NCBI GenBank assembly: GCA_037439425.1
Contig: JBBIWA010000051.1
Location: 1-39,605 of the forward strand
Source: JBBIWA01 sp037439425
GTDB lineage: Bacteria > Acidobacteriota > Blastocatellia > RBC074
Length of the DNA stretch: 39,605 nucleotides
Direction: 5' to 3'
In this document: positions 27,409 to 35,909 of the stretch, in pieces
Position numbering within the stretch: the first letter of the stretch is position 1
How the letters are laid out: every line of letters starts with the position of its first letter
Translations under genes and position numbers: made by a program
Notes under the pieces: model-generated
Seen by the model: the letters and a program-made list of their open reading frames with translations, nothing else
Databases searched by the model: none
Told to the model about the DNA's origin: nothing

Positions 27409-28725
27409 ATGGCTGAAGTTTATAATTGGCAGCTCGGCCGCAAGATGGAGTATCCGTATGCGGAGGCGCATCCTGAGCGGCAGTTCGCCTTCGTCTTCAA
27501 CACCAATCGCTGTATTGGATGTCAGACCTGCACCATGGCCTGCAAATCCACCTGGACGTTTTCACGCGGGCAGGAGCAGATGTGGTGGAACAACGTTGAG
27601 ACAAAGCCCTACGGTGGTTATCCACAGTTCTGGGATCAGAAGATTCTCGCCCTGCTCGAACGCGCCAATCCCGAAGGCCAGGTCTGGAATGTGCGCAAAC
27701 GCGACGAGAAGGCGCCCTACGGCGTCTTTGAAGGCAAGACCATATTTGAAGCCGTCTCCGCCAGAGTGGGTCAAGAAAGCGATGTGCCGAGCGAGATTCC
27801 GCTGCAGAACTCATCCCGCGTGCTGGGCTATCTACCTTCAGATGAAGAATGGGATGCGCCGAACATCTACGAAGACACGGCGCGGCGCGTGCCACGGAGT
27901 CAGCGCTGGTACGATCAAGGCGAGTCACTGCCGGTGCATAACACCTGGTTCTTTTACCTGCAACGCATCTGCAATCACTGCACCTATCCAGCCTGTCTGG
28001 CCGCCTGCCCGCGCCAGGCGATCTACAAACGGCCGGAAGACGGTGTGGTGCTGATTGATCAAAGTCGTTGTCGTGGCTATCGCAAATGCGTCGAAGCCTG
28101 TCCGTACAAAAAGGCGATGTATCGCGGCACCACGCGCACTTCGGAGAAATGCGTCGCCTGCTATCCGCGGCTCGAAGGCAAAGACTCGGTCATCACCCCT
28201 GATGGAGTGCCGGTTGAGACGCGCTGTATGAGCGCCTGTGTCGGCAAAATCCGCATGCAAGGCCTGGTCAAGATTGCGAAGGATGGCACGTGGGCAAAAG
28301 AGCCGGACAATCCCATCTACTACATGGTCAAAGAGGAGAAGATCGCGCTGCCGCTCTATCCGCAATTCGGCACCGAACCCAACGGCTACTATATCCCGCC
28401 GCGCTGGGTGCCGACTGCGTATCTCCAGCAGATGTTCGGTCCGGGCGTCGAGGCAGCCATTGAAGCCTATGTTGCGCCTTCGCGCCGCATGCTGGCCTTG
28501 CTGCAACTCTTCCGCGCGACGCGCGCGATCATCTTTCGCTTCAAGGTGGTTGAAGGCCAGAAGATCGGCGAGAGCGAAGTCACCTTGCCGAGCGGCAAGA
28601 AGAAGACGCTGGAGATCTTCAACGACACGGTGATCGGCTATGACCTGAAGGATCGTGAGGTGGTGCAACTGACGATCGAAGAACCGATCTATGAACGCCC
28701 GAAGGAGCATTACAACAGCATCTGA
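27409..28725 (+). CDS. nxrB: Nitrite oxidoreductase-like iron-sulfur beta subunit
   Basis: 438 residues from the ATG at 27409 (AAGGAGG five bases upstream; the frame opens one codon earlier at a GTG). Four cluster motifs: C35-x2-C38-x2-C41-x3-C45; C188-x2-C191-x4-C196-x3-C200; C221-x2-Y224-x2-C227-x3-C231, where Tyr replaces a Cys, giving a [3Fe-4S] centre as in NarH-type subunits; and C248-x2-C251 with C273-x3-C277. EVYNWQLGRKMEYPYAE, MWWNNVETKPYGGYPQF, YFYLQRICNHCTYP-like and FGPGVEAAIEAYVAPSR stretches closely follow Nitrospira NxrB as I recall it. It has no signal peptide and would be exported together with alpha. It carries electrons from the molybdenum site toward the gamma cytochrome. 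The chaperone gene follows 19 bp later. Confidence 0.88.
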   Translation: MAEVYNWQLGRKMEYPYAEAHPERQFAFVFNTNRCIGCQTCTMACKSTWTFSRGQEQMWWNNVETKPYGGYPQFWDQKILALLERANPEGQVWNVRKRDEKAPYGVFEGKTIFEAVSARVGQESDVPSEIPLQNSSRVLGYLPSDEEWDAPNIYEDTARRVPRSQRWYDQGESLPVHNTWFFYLQRICNHCTYPACLAACPRQAIYKRPEDGVVLIDQSRCRGYRKCVEACPYKKAMYRGTTRTSEKCVACYPRLEGKDSVITPDGVPVETRCMSACVGKIRMQGLVKIAKDGTWAKEPDNPIYYMVKEEKIALPLYPQFGTEPNGYYIPPRWVPTAYLQQMFGPGVEAAIEAYVAPSRRMLALLQLFRATRAIIFRFKVVEGQKIGESEVTLPSGKKKTLEIFNDTVIGYDLKDREVVQLTIEEPIYERPKEHYNSI

Positions 28726-28744
28726 ACCGGGGGAGGCGATGGGG

Positions 28745-29515
28745 ATGAAGCTGACCGATTCTGCTTTGGCTTTGTTGCTGGCGCGCCGCGAGCTCTGGCT
28801 GCTGGTTTGTGCCGGATTTGTTGATCCTTACCATCAGCAGCGGTTCGCGCTGCTTAAAGACACTGACTTTCGCCGTCGCGCTTGGCTTGCAGCAGAGCTG
28901 CTGGCTGAAGAGTATCCGGAGATCAGCTTGGGGCCCGGCGAGGTCTCGGTGCAGGAGCTGAAGCCGGCTGCGCTCTTTGCGGCGCTCGATGCTGAAGCAG
29001 CGAGCATCCAGCAAAGCTATCGCGCGCTGTTCCCCTTGACGATCTCCCCATACTGCCCACCTTGCGAGCTCGAGTACGAGCCGAACACCGATGTGACTTA
29101 TCGCTTGCAACAACTGGCCGACATCGCCGGTTTTTATCGGGCTTTCGGATTGGAAGTCGCTCGCGAGAGAAGCGAGCGGCTCGATCATCTCAGCGTCGAA
29201 GCCGAGTTTCTTTACTTGCTCAACGCTAAAGAAGCGGCAGCGCTCACTGCTGGCTTAGCAGAGCAAGCGCAAATTTGCCGTGAAGCGCGAAAGAGTTTCT
29301 TCGCTGAGCACGCCGGCTGGTGGCTTCCGGCCTTCGCCAGATTATTAGCCAGAACAGCCTCGTCGAATTTCTACCGCCATTTAGCCACGCTTGTCGCCGC
29401 GCTTTCAGCCATTGAAAGGACGAATCTTGAGTTACCGCCTTTCACCCGGCGCGTGGAGCCGAAGCCTGCCAACCAAGAGGCTGAAGCAGCCTGCTCGGCG
29501 TGTGGGATTATCTGA
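28745..29515 (+). CDS. TorD/DmsD-family molybdoenzyme chaperone
   Basis: 256 residues if started at the ATG at 28745, eight bases after GGAGG; the ATG at 28739 is only two bases from it and is less likely. An all-helical cytosolic protein with the TorD-fold pattern: LALLLARRELWLLVCAGFVD at the start, YRALFPLTISPYCPPCELEY in the middle (the conserved P-Y-x-x-x-E-x-x-Y region), DIAGFYRAFGLEV, and ERLDHLSVEAEFLYLLNAKE (the conserved D-H-x-x-x-E-x-x-F region). Such proteins bind the Tat signal of the catalytic subunit and hold it for cofactor insertion before export. It directly follows the beta gene and almost certainly serves the NXR-like alpha subunit. Confidence 0.85.
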   Translation: MKLTDSALALLLARRELWLLVCAGFVDPYHQQRFALLKDTDFRRRAWLAAELLAEEYPEISLGPGEVSVQELKPAALFAALDAEAASIQQSYRALFPLTISPYCPPCELEYEPNTDVTYRLQQLADIAGFYRAFGLEVARERSERLDHLSVEAEFLYLLNAKEAAALTAGLAEQAQICREARKSFFAEHAGWWLPAFARLLARTASSNFYRHLATLVAALSAIERTNLELPPFTRRVEPKPANQEAEAACSACGII

Positions 29516-29604
29516 GGCGAGCGGCAGAGTGGGGAGCTACTATACTGCGCGCGGCCATAACTGAAACTCACCATCCACGGACGGGAGTAGATGACTCGGA
29601 TGAA

Positions 29605-29664
29605 AAACCCTTGCGAATTTCGGATTGCGAATTTCGGATTTGGAATTTCAATTCGCAATTCGCA
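29605..29664. repeat. AT-rich dispersed repeat, second copy
   Basis: 29621-29664 is identical over 44 bp to 3167-3210 and has the same inverted layout (GGATTGCGAATTTC ... AATTCGCAATTCGC). It sits exactly at the 5' break point of the truncated oxidase gene that follows. Confidence 0.8.
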
Positions 29665-29689
29665 TGTGGATCACGTTCAGTGCTGGAAA

Positions 29690-30367
29690 AGTTTCATCTT
29701 CTCCCGCGCGCAGTATAAGGGCTACTTGCGGATGGCCAGCTCTGGCGACGCCGAGGTTAGATTCTGCGGCAAGGTGCGCCAGATTCTTGTTCGGCAAGGA
29801 AGAGTTTGCGCCGTGCAAACCGGATCCGAGGAGATCGTGACTGACATTCTGGTCAATGCAGCGGGGGCCTGGGCTGCTGAAATCGCCCGTCTCGCTGGGG
29901 CGACTGATATTCCCTTGACTCCCTATCGTCGCCATCTGTTCGTCACCCAACCGCTCGATTGGGTGCAGCCAGATTGGCCGCTGGTGTGGGACTTGACCCA
30001 CGAGCTCTATTTTCGTCCAGAGTCCGGCGGCCTGCTGTTAAGCCCCTGTGATGAGACCGCACACCCGCCAGCCGCTCCTGCTACTGATCCCGCAGCGCTG
30101 GAGCTGCTGGCCGAGAAGGTCACTCACTGCTTGCTTCATCTGTCCGACTTGCCGATTCGCAACTGCTGGGCGGGTCTGCGGACGATGGCGCCGGATCGGC
30201 GTTTCGTGGTGGGCTGGGATCCGGGCTTGAAAGGTTTCTTCTGGGTGGCAGGTTTAGGGGGCCACGGCGTCACCGCCAGTTATGCTGTGGGCCTACTGGC
30301 GGCGAGCCTGATCCTGCAACAGCCTGCTCTCAGTGCCGGGCGAGAGTTTTCACCTGCGAGGTTCTAA
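29690..30367 (+). pseudogene. 5'-truncated FAD-dependent oxidoreductase (DAO family)
   Basis: About 220 residues match the C-terminal half of glycine/D-amino-acid oxidase-type flavoproteins: VNAAGAWAAEIARLAG, TPYRRHLFVTQPL, LYFRPESGGLLLSP, NCWAGLRTMAPDRRFVVGWD, and the terminal FAD-contacting FFWVAGLGGHGVTASYAVGL. The N-terminal Rossmann motif (GxGxxG) and about 150-170 residues are missing. In their place is the AT-rich repeat, and the frame can be extended through it only by reading repeat sequence. It cannot bind FAD in the usual way and is very likely dead. The intact remainder shows no further stop codon or frameshift, so loss is probably recent. Confidence 0.75.
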
Positions 30368-30510
30368 GGAGTTGGTCAGATCGCTTGTGCGACGCCCGGA
30401 AAGGATAAACACCTGGGAGCGCACGCTTCTAGCGTGCTCGGTCTCCGGTAATAGTCTGCTCGACGAAGACTAGCACGCAGCCGTGCGTGCGCTCCCAGGA
30501 TTTTCCGAAG
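30364..30510 (+). promoter_or_regulatory. Shared structured leader, copy C, before the cytochrome b/c gene
   Basis: CTAAGGAGTTGGTCAG overlaps the stop codon of the oxidase remnant. Next come the TCGCTTGTGCGACGC hairpin, CTGGGAGCGCACGCTTCTAG (30413-30432), and CGTGCGTGCGCTCCCAG ending at 30498, then GATTTTCCGAAGAG. Compared with copies A and B the terminal ribosome-binding-site part is mutated (CGAAGAG instead of CGGAGGAG). The gene start lies 31 bp further on with its own GAGGTGAT. Confidence 0.6.
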
Positions 30511-30541
30511 AGCTTATCTCTAATGTCTGAGGTGATCTGTT

Positions 30542-32686
30542 ATGAACGAGATCAAAGTGAGCGCGCCCAGAAGTGCCAACCGGCAGGCTGAATGGCGGTC
30601 GAGGCTCGCAAGCTTGACCGCTGGGGTGTTAACTTTTTTGACGCTCAGCGGGCTCTTCATCTGGCTGCTACCATTCAGCGAGTTCATCCAAATCAGCGTC
30701 TTGCTCCATACACTCTTCGCTCTGATCTTTTTTGCGCCGGTCACCTGGTACTGTCTGCGCCACTGGCTTCTTTATCGCCATCAGCCGCTGACGCACATCA
30801 AGCTCTTAGGCTATCTCAGCATCTTCGTCTTGCTGGCTTGTGCGCTCTCCGGGTTAGTGCTCACCTATCAATCACTGTTTGCTCTCAGAAGCAGCTACTT
30901 TTGGCGAGCAATGCATGATTGGACGACGGTCGCGCTGATTGCTTTCGCTGTCCCGCACATCGTCCTGGTCGTCCTCCGTCACGCCAGAGCAAGAACGACA
31001 GAAGCCGTCGCTCCGGTGTGGGCAGCCATCAGGCGCTACGGGCTGAGCATGGTAAAACTAACTACTTTCCTTTTTGTCAGCACGGCCTTCGCCTATTACG
31101 CTTACGAACCACCCAGGTTGGTGAAAGAGTTTGCGCCGGATTACGAGTTGTGGGAACCGCGCAATCCGCTTTATGGCCAAAACCGTCCCTTCGCTCCCAG
31201 CCTGGCCCGCACCAAAGACAACCGGCCGATAGATGCCCGGCTGCTGGCTGGCTCGCAAAGCTGTGGCACCAGCGGCTGCCACGAACAGATCGTCAAAGAG
31301 TGGCTGCCTTCGGCGCATCGCTACAGCGCCATGGACAAAGCCTTCCAGGCGATTCAACTGACCATGGCGAAGCAGAATGGTCCGACCTCTACTCGCTATT
31401 GCGGCGGCTGTCACGATCCTATTTCTCTCTTTTCAGGCACCAAGAACATCTATACCGAAGAGACTGAATTGACGGCTCTGCAAGGCTATCACGAGGGAGT
31501 CTCCTGTTTGGCCTGCCACTCGATCAAGGAGACGGATATCAGGGGCAATGCTCATTACCTCGTCCAGGCTCCACCGCGTTACATCGGAGAGCTGGAGTAT
31601 GATCAGACCAGGAACCGAAGCTGGCGGCAGTTGCGAGATTTTCTGATCCGCGCCTATCCTAAAGAGCACGTAGCCGGTCTCTCCAAGATCATGTTCAAGA
31701 AGCCCGAATACTGCGCAGCCTGCCACAAACAATTCGTTGATGAAGAGGTGAACAAGGTAGGTTGGGTGCAGCTTCAGAATCAGTATGACAACTGGCGGAT
31801 GAGCAAGTGGGCGCGTGAGCTAAAAAGTCCGCAGCGCATTATCGAATGCCGCGAGTGCCACATGCCGCTTGTTCCATCCACCGACCCCGCAGCCGGCGAT
31901 CCTTATGACTATAACCGTTCGCCTGACGATAGGCGGCACCGCTCCCATCGCTTCATCGGAGCCAACCAGATGATGCCTGCTTTGCTCAAACTCGAAGGCG
32001 CTGAAGAGCAGATCGAATTGACGGACAAATGGCTGCAAGGGCGGTTGCCGATCCCCGAAATCGAAGCCAAATGGCACGGGGCAGATGTACCTGCGGTCTC
32101 GATTCAACTTCTGGCTCCAGCGAAAGTGCGCCCCGGTGAAGAGGTCCGGCTTAAGTGCCTCATCACTTCCAATAAAGTGGGGCACGATTTCCCGACCGGC
32201 CCGCTGGATATTATCCAGTCGTGGATCGAGATCGTAGTCAGAGATGAGACGGGCAAAGTGATCTACGAATCCGGCACCGTAGATGCGAAGGGGTTCATCA
32301 AACCTGGCTCCTTCCTCTTCAAAGCGGAGCCAGTTGACCAGTATGGCAACCTGATTGACCGGCACAACCTGTGGGAGATGGTGGGAGTAAGGCATCGGCG
32401 CTCGATATTTCCGGGCTTCTCTGACACTGCTGAGTTTGCCTTCTTCTGCCCCGAACTCGACACTGCCAGGCACGCGCGCTTGCCGCACCAGCAAGAGTAT
32501 TCATTCAACGCGCCCGGGCGTGGCCAGCTCCAGGTCACAGCTAAACTGCGCTATCGCAAGATCGATCAGTTTCTGCTCAACTTCCTGCGCAGCGCCGGCT
32601 TCTTCCCTGAGTTCGCCGGACAACACTTGAGTTCGCCCATCACCGATATGGACGAGGAACAAACCGTGATCGAAGTAGCTCGTTAA
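30542..32686 (+). CDS. Membrane cytochrome b-like domain fused to a five-haem cytochrome c
   Basis: 714 residues. The N-terminal 190 residues have about five membrane helices with several His suited to haem b (His56, His74, His125, His139 among others), resembling diheme cytochrome b subunits. The periplasmic part contains haem motifs CGTSGCH (Cys241-His247, a CX4CH site), CGGCH (287-291), CLACH (322-326), CAACH (391-395) and CRECH (436-440). SAHRYSA and GVSCLACHSIKE recall cytochrome c554-type proteins. From about residue 470 a beta-rich domain lacks haem motifs. This design can pass electrons between quinone and periplasmic cytochromes, so it is a good partner for the NXR-like enzyme; that is inferred from position. 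The ATG follows GAGGTGATCT. Confidence 0.8.
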   Translation: MNEIKVSAPRSANRQAEWRSRLASLTAGVLTFLTLSGLFIWLLPFSEFIQISVLLHTLFALIFFAPVTWYCLRHWLLYRHQPLTHIKLLGYLSIFVLLACALSGLVLTYQSLFALRSSYFWRAMHDWTTVALIAFAVPHIVLVVLRHARARTTEAVAPVWAAIRRYGLSMVKLTTFLFVSTAFAYYAYEPPRLVKEFAPDYELWEPRNPLYGQNRPFAPSLARTKDNRPIDARLLAGSQSCGTSGCHEQIVKEWLPSAHRYSAMDKAFQAIQLTMAKQNGPTSTRYCGGCHDPISLFSGTKNIYTEETELTALQGYHEGVSCLACHSIKETDIRGNAHYLVQAPPRYIGELEYDQTRNRSWRQLRDFLIRAYPKEHVAGLSKIMFKKPEYCAACHKQFVDEEVNKVGWVQLQNQYDNWRMSKWARELKSPQRIIECRECHMPLVPSTDPAAGDPYDYNRSPDDRRHRSHRFIGANQMMPALLKLEGAEEQIELTDKWLQGRLPIPEIEAKWHGADVPAVSIQLLAPAKVRPGEEVRLKCLITSNKVGHDFPTGPLDIIQSWIEIVVRDETGKVIYESGTVDAKGFIKPGSFLFKAEPVDQYGNLIDRHNLWEMVGVRHRRSIFPGFSDTAEFAFFCPELDTARHARLPHQQEYSFNAPGRGQLQVTAKLRYRKIDQFLLNFLRSAGFFPEFAGQHLSSPITDMDEEQTVIEVAR

Positions 32687-32689
32687 TAC

Positions 32690-32982
32690 TACTTGACGAC
32701 TTGTGCCAGTTGAAACTGAAGTGAAGTTGAGCTGGTCAGATGCCCCGACCTTGTGTCGGGGAGTTTCACCTTCTCGGCTACCCAAACGCGGCAGTTCTCC
32801 GCGCGGTGCCCCGAGCTTGTGTCGGGGAGTCTCACGTTGGCGGCTACAATAGCAGCCAGCGTGACACTCCACGAAGCAAGCTTGTGGCCTGCGGGGGGCG
32901 TAGGGGCTGACGGTAGCCGGTGCACGTAACCATCCACGTGACAAGCACGTGGCATTTTTCAACTAGCACAAGTCGTTACTTG
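32690..32982. mobile_element. MITE-like element with 19 bp terminal inverted repeats and 6 bp target duplication
   Basis: Left end ACGACTTGTGCCAGTTGAA (32696-32714) and right end TTCAACTAGCACAAGTCGT (32958-32976) are inverted copies with 18 of 19 bases matching. TACTTG flanks both sides (32690-32695 and 32977-32982), as expected for a target-site duplication. The 281 bp interior has no coding capacity and is filled with palindromic units (GCCCCGAGCTTGTGTCGGGG and relatives) of the same family as 85-280. It sits four bases after the cytochrome gene's stop codon. Confidence 0.75.
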
Positions 32983-32983
32983 A

Positions 32984-33117
32984 TCAGTGGTCCGTTGTCA
33001 GTTGTCGGTGGCACGATAGACCCGGCCCGTGCGGTACAAGAAAGCCGTGCCTGCCGGAGCACTCTCCTCAATGCGCTGCCGATGACTGCTCAACAGACCA
33101 CGGACTACGGACCAGTC
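32984..33117. other. Spacer with inverted GGTCCGTTGTC-type repeats
   Basis: AGTGGTCCGTTGTCAGTTGTC (near 32986) and, in inverse orientation, CAACAGACCACGGACTACGGA (near 33091) form a loose inverted pair, another dispersed repeat type. With the element at 32690-32982 this fills the gap to the next gene. No coding region is seen. Confidence 0.5.
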
Positions 33118-33131
33118 AAGGAGAGATGCCG

Positions 33132-34925
33132 GTGCTCACCAATCGCAAGTTGACTCATCGTCAACGGCTCATTCTGAAGACTTCTATCATCAGCGCGGCG
33201 GTGCTGCTGGCGGTAGTAGCTTTTATCTTCTACCGCTATCCTACAGCACGCTACAACCCTGAAGAGCGCGCCGAAGGGATTACCGCAGGATTGGAACGCC
33301 GCCTTCCCCCCGGCTACCCTCGTGTCACCTTCACCGAGGTCGCTGAACAATCAGGGGTCTCCTTCCAGCACTTCTTCGGGTCTCGTTCCACACAGCTTCC
33401 CGAAGATATGGGGTCGGGGGCCGCCTGGGGCGATTATGACAACGACGGCGATGATGACCTGCTGGTCGTCAACATCAGCGGCCCGTTGACTCTCAGCCAG
33501 GCCGAGCTGGCTCGATCACCTGCCGCTTGCCGGTTATATCAAAATAATGGTGATGGCACTTTCACCGATGTGACCGAGCGGGCCGGTCTTTTGCTCCGCA
33601 TCTGCGGCATGGGGGCGGCCTGGGGCGACTACGATGGTGATGGATGGCTCGACCTGGTGATCACCTCTTATCCGGACCTCTACCTGTTTCGCAACAACGG
33701 TGATGGCACCTTCACCGACGTGTGCGAGGCCGCAGGTTTCAGCCAGTTCAAAGGATTCTGGACCGGAGCCTCCTGGGCTGATTACGACCGGGATGGGGAT
33801 TTGGACCTCTACGTCTGCGGTTACGTCAAGTATCACTTCAATCCTGATGACTGGAACAAGGTCTCAATGCAATTCAAAGCAGAGGTGCCGTTTACCCTCA
33901 ATCCCTCCTCCTATCAGCCGGAGCGCAATCTACTATTCCGCAACAACGGCCAGGGAACTTTCACTGAAGTGGCTAAACAAGCGGGGGTGGAGAACCTGAC
34001 CGGGCGTAGCCTTTCGGCTGCCTGGTGTGACTTCGACGATGACGGCTGGGTTGACCTCTACGTCGCGAATGACGTTTCAGATAACGCCATGTTCAAGAAT
34101 CTGGGTCGTGGCAAGTTTGCCGATCTTTCCCATGCTACGTGGGTTGCGGACTACCGGGGAGCGATGGGTTTGGGCATCGGCGATTGGGATGGGGATGGTG
34201 ATTTCGACATCTTCATCACCCATTGGATCGCTCAGGAAAACGCGCTCTATAGCAACCTGCGCATCGCTTTTCGCGGCGGCCAGCCCGGCAAAATGGTTTT
34301 CATGGATGTGGCTGACCAATACGGCCTGGGACAAATCTCTCTTGACTACGTCAAATGGGGCACCTCTTTCTTCGATTACGATAATGATGGCAAACCTGAT
34401 CTCTTCGTCGCCAATGGCAGCACCTTCCAGGACGAGCAGGACAAGCGCAGGTTGATTCCGATGCGCCATCTGCTGTTTTGGAATAAAGGCGATCCCGAAG
34501 GCTTCTTTGAAACCAGCGCCGTCAGCGGCGCGATCTTTCAACAGAAGACCGTCGGGCGCGGCGCGGCCTTCGCCGATTACGACAACGATGGCGACGTGGA
34601 TGTCTTCGTCACCAATCACAGTGGCCCGGCCTGGCTGCTGCGCAACGACGGCGGCAATCAAAACCGCTGGCTGAAGGTGAAGGTGCAAGGCCGGAAGAAT
34701 CGTTTTGGAGTCGGAGCCAAGGTGAAGATTATGGTCGGCGGCCAGATGCAAATACATCAGCTTGGCGCTCAGCCTTCGTATCTGTCGGGCAATAGTTTGA
34801 CCGCTCACTTTGGAATCGGACAGGCAGCGCTCATCGATCAGGTGACAGTGATCTTCCCGAGCGGAAAGATGGTGCAGCGACAAGGAGTTGAGCCTGGCCA
34901 GACTTTGATGATTGCAGAACCCTGA
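33132..34925 (+). CDS. CRTAC1-like FG-GAP/VCBS protein with ASPIC/UnbV C-terminus
   Basis: About 597 residues from the GTG at 33132, eight bases after GGAG. The ATG at 33126 is only two bases from that site and is a poorer start. An N-terminal helix (about residues 16-36) anchors or exports it. The body is a beta-propeller of FG-GAP/VCBS repeats with calcium-loop motifs: DYDNDGDDDLLVV, DYDGDGWLDLVIT, DYDRDGDLDLYVC, DFDDDGWVDLYVA, DWDGDGDFDIFIT, DYDNDGKPDLFVA and DYDNDGDVDVFVT. The C-terminal 90 residues (RWLKVKVQGRKNRFGVGAKV, GNSLTAHFGIGQAALIDQVT) match ASPIC/UnbV. Such exported proteins bind calcium and probably glycans or partner proteins, with no known catalysis. It is followed by two related or TPR genes, forming a group. 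Confidence 0.88.
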   Translation: MLTNRKLTHRQRLILKTSIISAAVLLAVVAFIFYRYPTARYNPEERAEGITAGLERRLPPGYPRVTFTEVAEQSGVSFQHFFGSRSTQLPEDMGSGAAWGDYDNDGDDDLLVVNISGPLTLSQAELARSPAACRLYQNNGDGTFTDVTERAGLLLRICGMGAAWGDYDGDGWLDLVITSYPDLYLFRNNGDGTFTDVCEAAGFSQFKGFWTGASWADYDRDGDLDLYVCGYVKYHFNPDDWNKVSMQFKAEVPFTLNPSSYQPERNLLFRNNGQGTFTEVAKQAGVENLTGRSLSAAWCDFDDDGWVDLYVANDVSDNAMFKNLGRGKFADLSHATWVADYRGAMGLGIGDWDGDGDFDIFITHWIAQENALYSNLRIAFRGGQPGKMVFMDVADQYGLGQISLDYVKWGTSFFDYDNDGKPDLFVANGSTFQDEQDKRRLIPMRHLLFWNKGDPEGFFETSAVSGAIFQQKTVGRGAAFADYDNDGDVDVFVTNHSGPAWLLRNDGGNQNRWLKVKVQGRKNRFGVGAKVKIMVGGQMQIHQLGAQPSYLSGNSLTAHFGIGQAALIDQVTVIFPSGKMVQRQGVEPGQTLMIAEP

Positions 34926-34984
34926 AGTTTTAAGTACCTGAGCAGAACCGCGCTTTAGACCAGACTATCTTTGCCGACCAACTT

Positions 34985-35857
34985 ATGTCTCTATCTCGTC
35001 TTATCATTCTGCTGCTGATCGTGGCCGTCCTGGGCATAGTGACGCTCAAGGTGGTGAGAATGCGCCAGGAGCAACAGGAGAGCCGCGTTGAAACAGTGCA
35101 AGGAGAGCAACTCCGCCGCTTCTGGGAGAGCTACAGAGAGGCGAGCCAGAAGCGCGCTGCGAATGATCTCACTGCCGCCGTGATATTGTACCAAGACGCG
35201 CTGCAACTGAAGCCTGACCACGAGGACTCGCTCTACTACTCCGGTAACTGCTATTTCGAGCTGGGGCGCTATCAAGAAGCGATCCTGGCCTACCAGCGAC
35301 TCATCGCGGTCAACCCCCTGGGTTCTTCCAGAGGATACGTGCAGCTTGGTCTCGTCCATGCCTGCCTCAAGCCGGGCGCTCCTTTCGACCCGGAGAAAGC
35401 GGAGCGATTTTTTCAGCAAGCGCTGCAAGTAGACCCGGACAGCGGAGCCATGCTAGGGATCGCAGAGGTAGCTCTGTTGCAAGGCAAATGGCAGAAGGCC
35501 TGGGAGGCATTGCAAAGCGAGCGGGCTGATCATGACATGAGTATGGCGACACCGTACTTGCTCGGCTATCTATGCTGGCGGAAGGGAGACCACAAGGAAG
35601 CTTGGCGCTGGTTTCGTGCATCTGTTGAGCGAGGCGAATTTAAAAAGCCAGCCATCACATGGTCCGAAGAGGGAGATGTGAAGGCCGATCCCGAATGGCG
35701 CTGGCGTGCGCTGGCCAGGCAGAGTGTGTTGGGGGAGTACTGGCTGCGGCTGAGGAGATATGTGAACGCTCCGGACCTTTCCCCCGCCAACATGGAAGAG
35801 GAATATCAACTCCTGCGCCGCGCCCTTGCCACAGCCAATCAGTATCGCGCGCGGTAA
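34985..35857 (+). CDS. Membrane-anchored TPR protein
   Basis: 290 residues. One N-terminal helix (LIILLLIVAVLGIVTLKVV, residues 6-24) and then tetratricopeptide repeats: DLTAAVILYQDALQLKPDHE, DSLYYSGNCYFELGRYQEAI, the unit with PEKAERFFQQALQVDPDSG, and YLLGYLCWRKGDHKEAWRWF. It is periplasm-facing if the helix acts as a signal anchor. TPR proteins act as scaffolds for assembly of complexes. It lies 59 bp after the FG-GAP gene and 52 bp before the TPR/FG-GAP fusion, so the three probably work together. The ribosome-binding site is not evident before the ATG. Confidence 0.8.
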   Translation: MSLSRLIILLLIVAVLGIVTLKVVRMRQEQQESRVETVQGEQLRRFWESYREASQKRAANDLTAAVILYQDALQLKPDHEDSLYYSGNCYFELGRYQEAILAYQRLIAVNPLGSSRGYVQLGLVHACLKPGAPFDPEKAERFFQQALQVDPDSGAMLGIAEVALLQGKWQKAWEALQSERADHDMSMATPYLLGYLCWRKGDHKEAWRWFRASVERGEFKKPAITWSEEGDVKADPEWRWRALARQSVLGEYWLRLRRYVNAPDLSPANMEEEYQLLRRALATANQYRAR

Positions 35858-35909
35858 TGAGCGGTGCTGATGTGGAACAAGCCATCAATACAGGAGTCGA
35901 AACCGCTGT

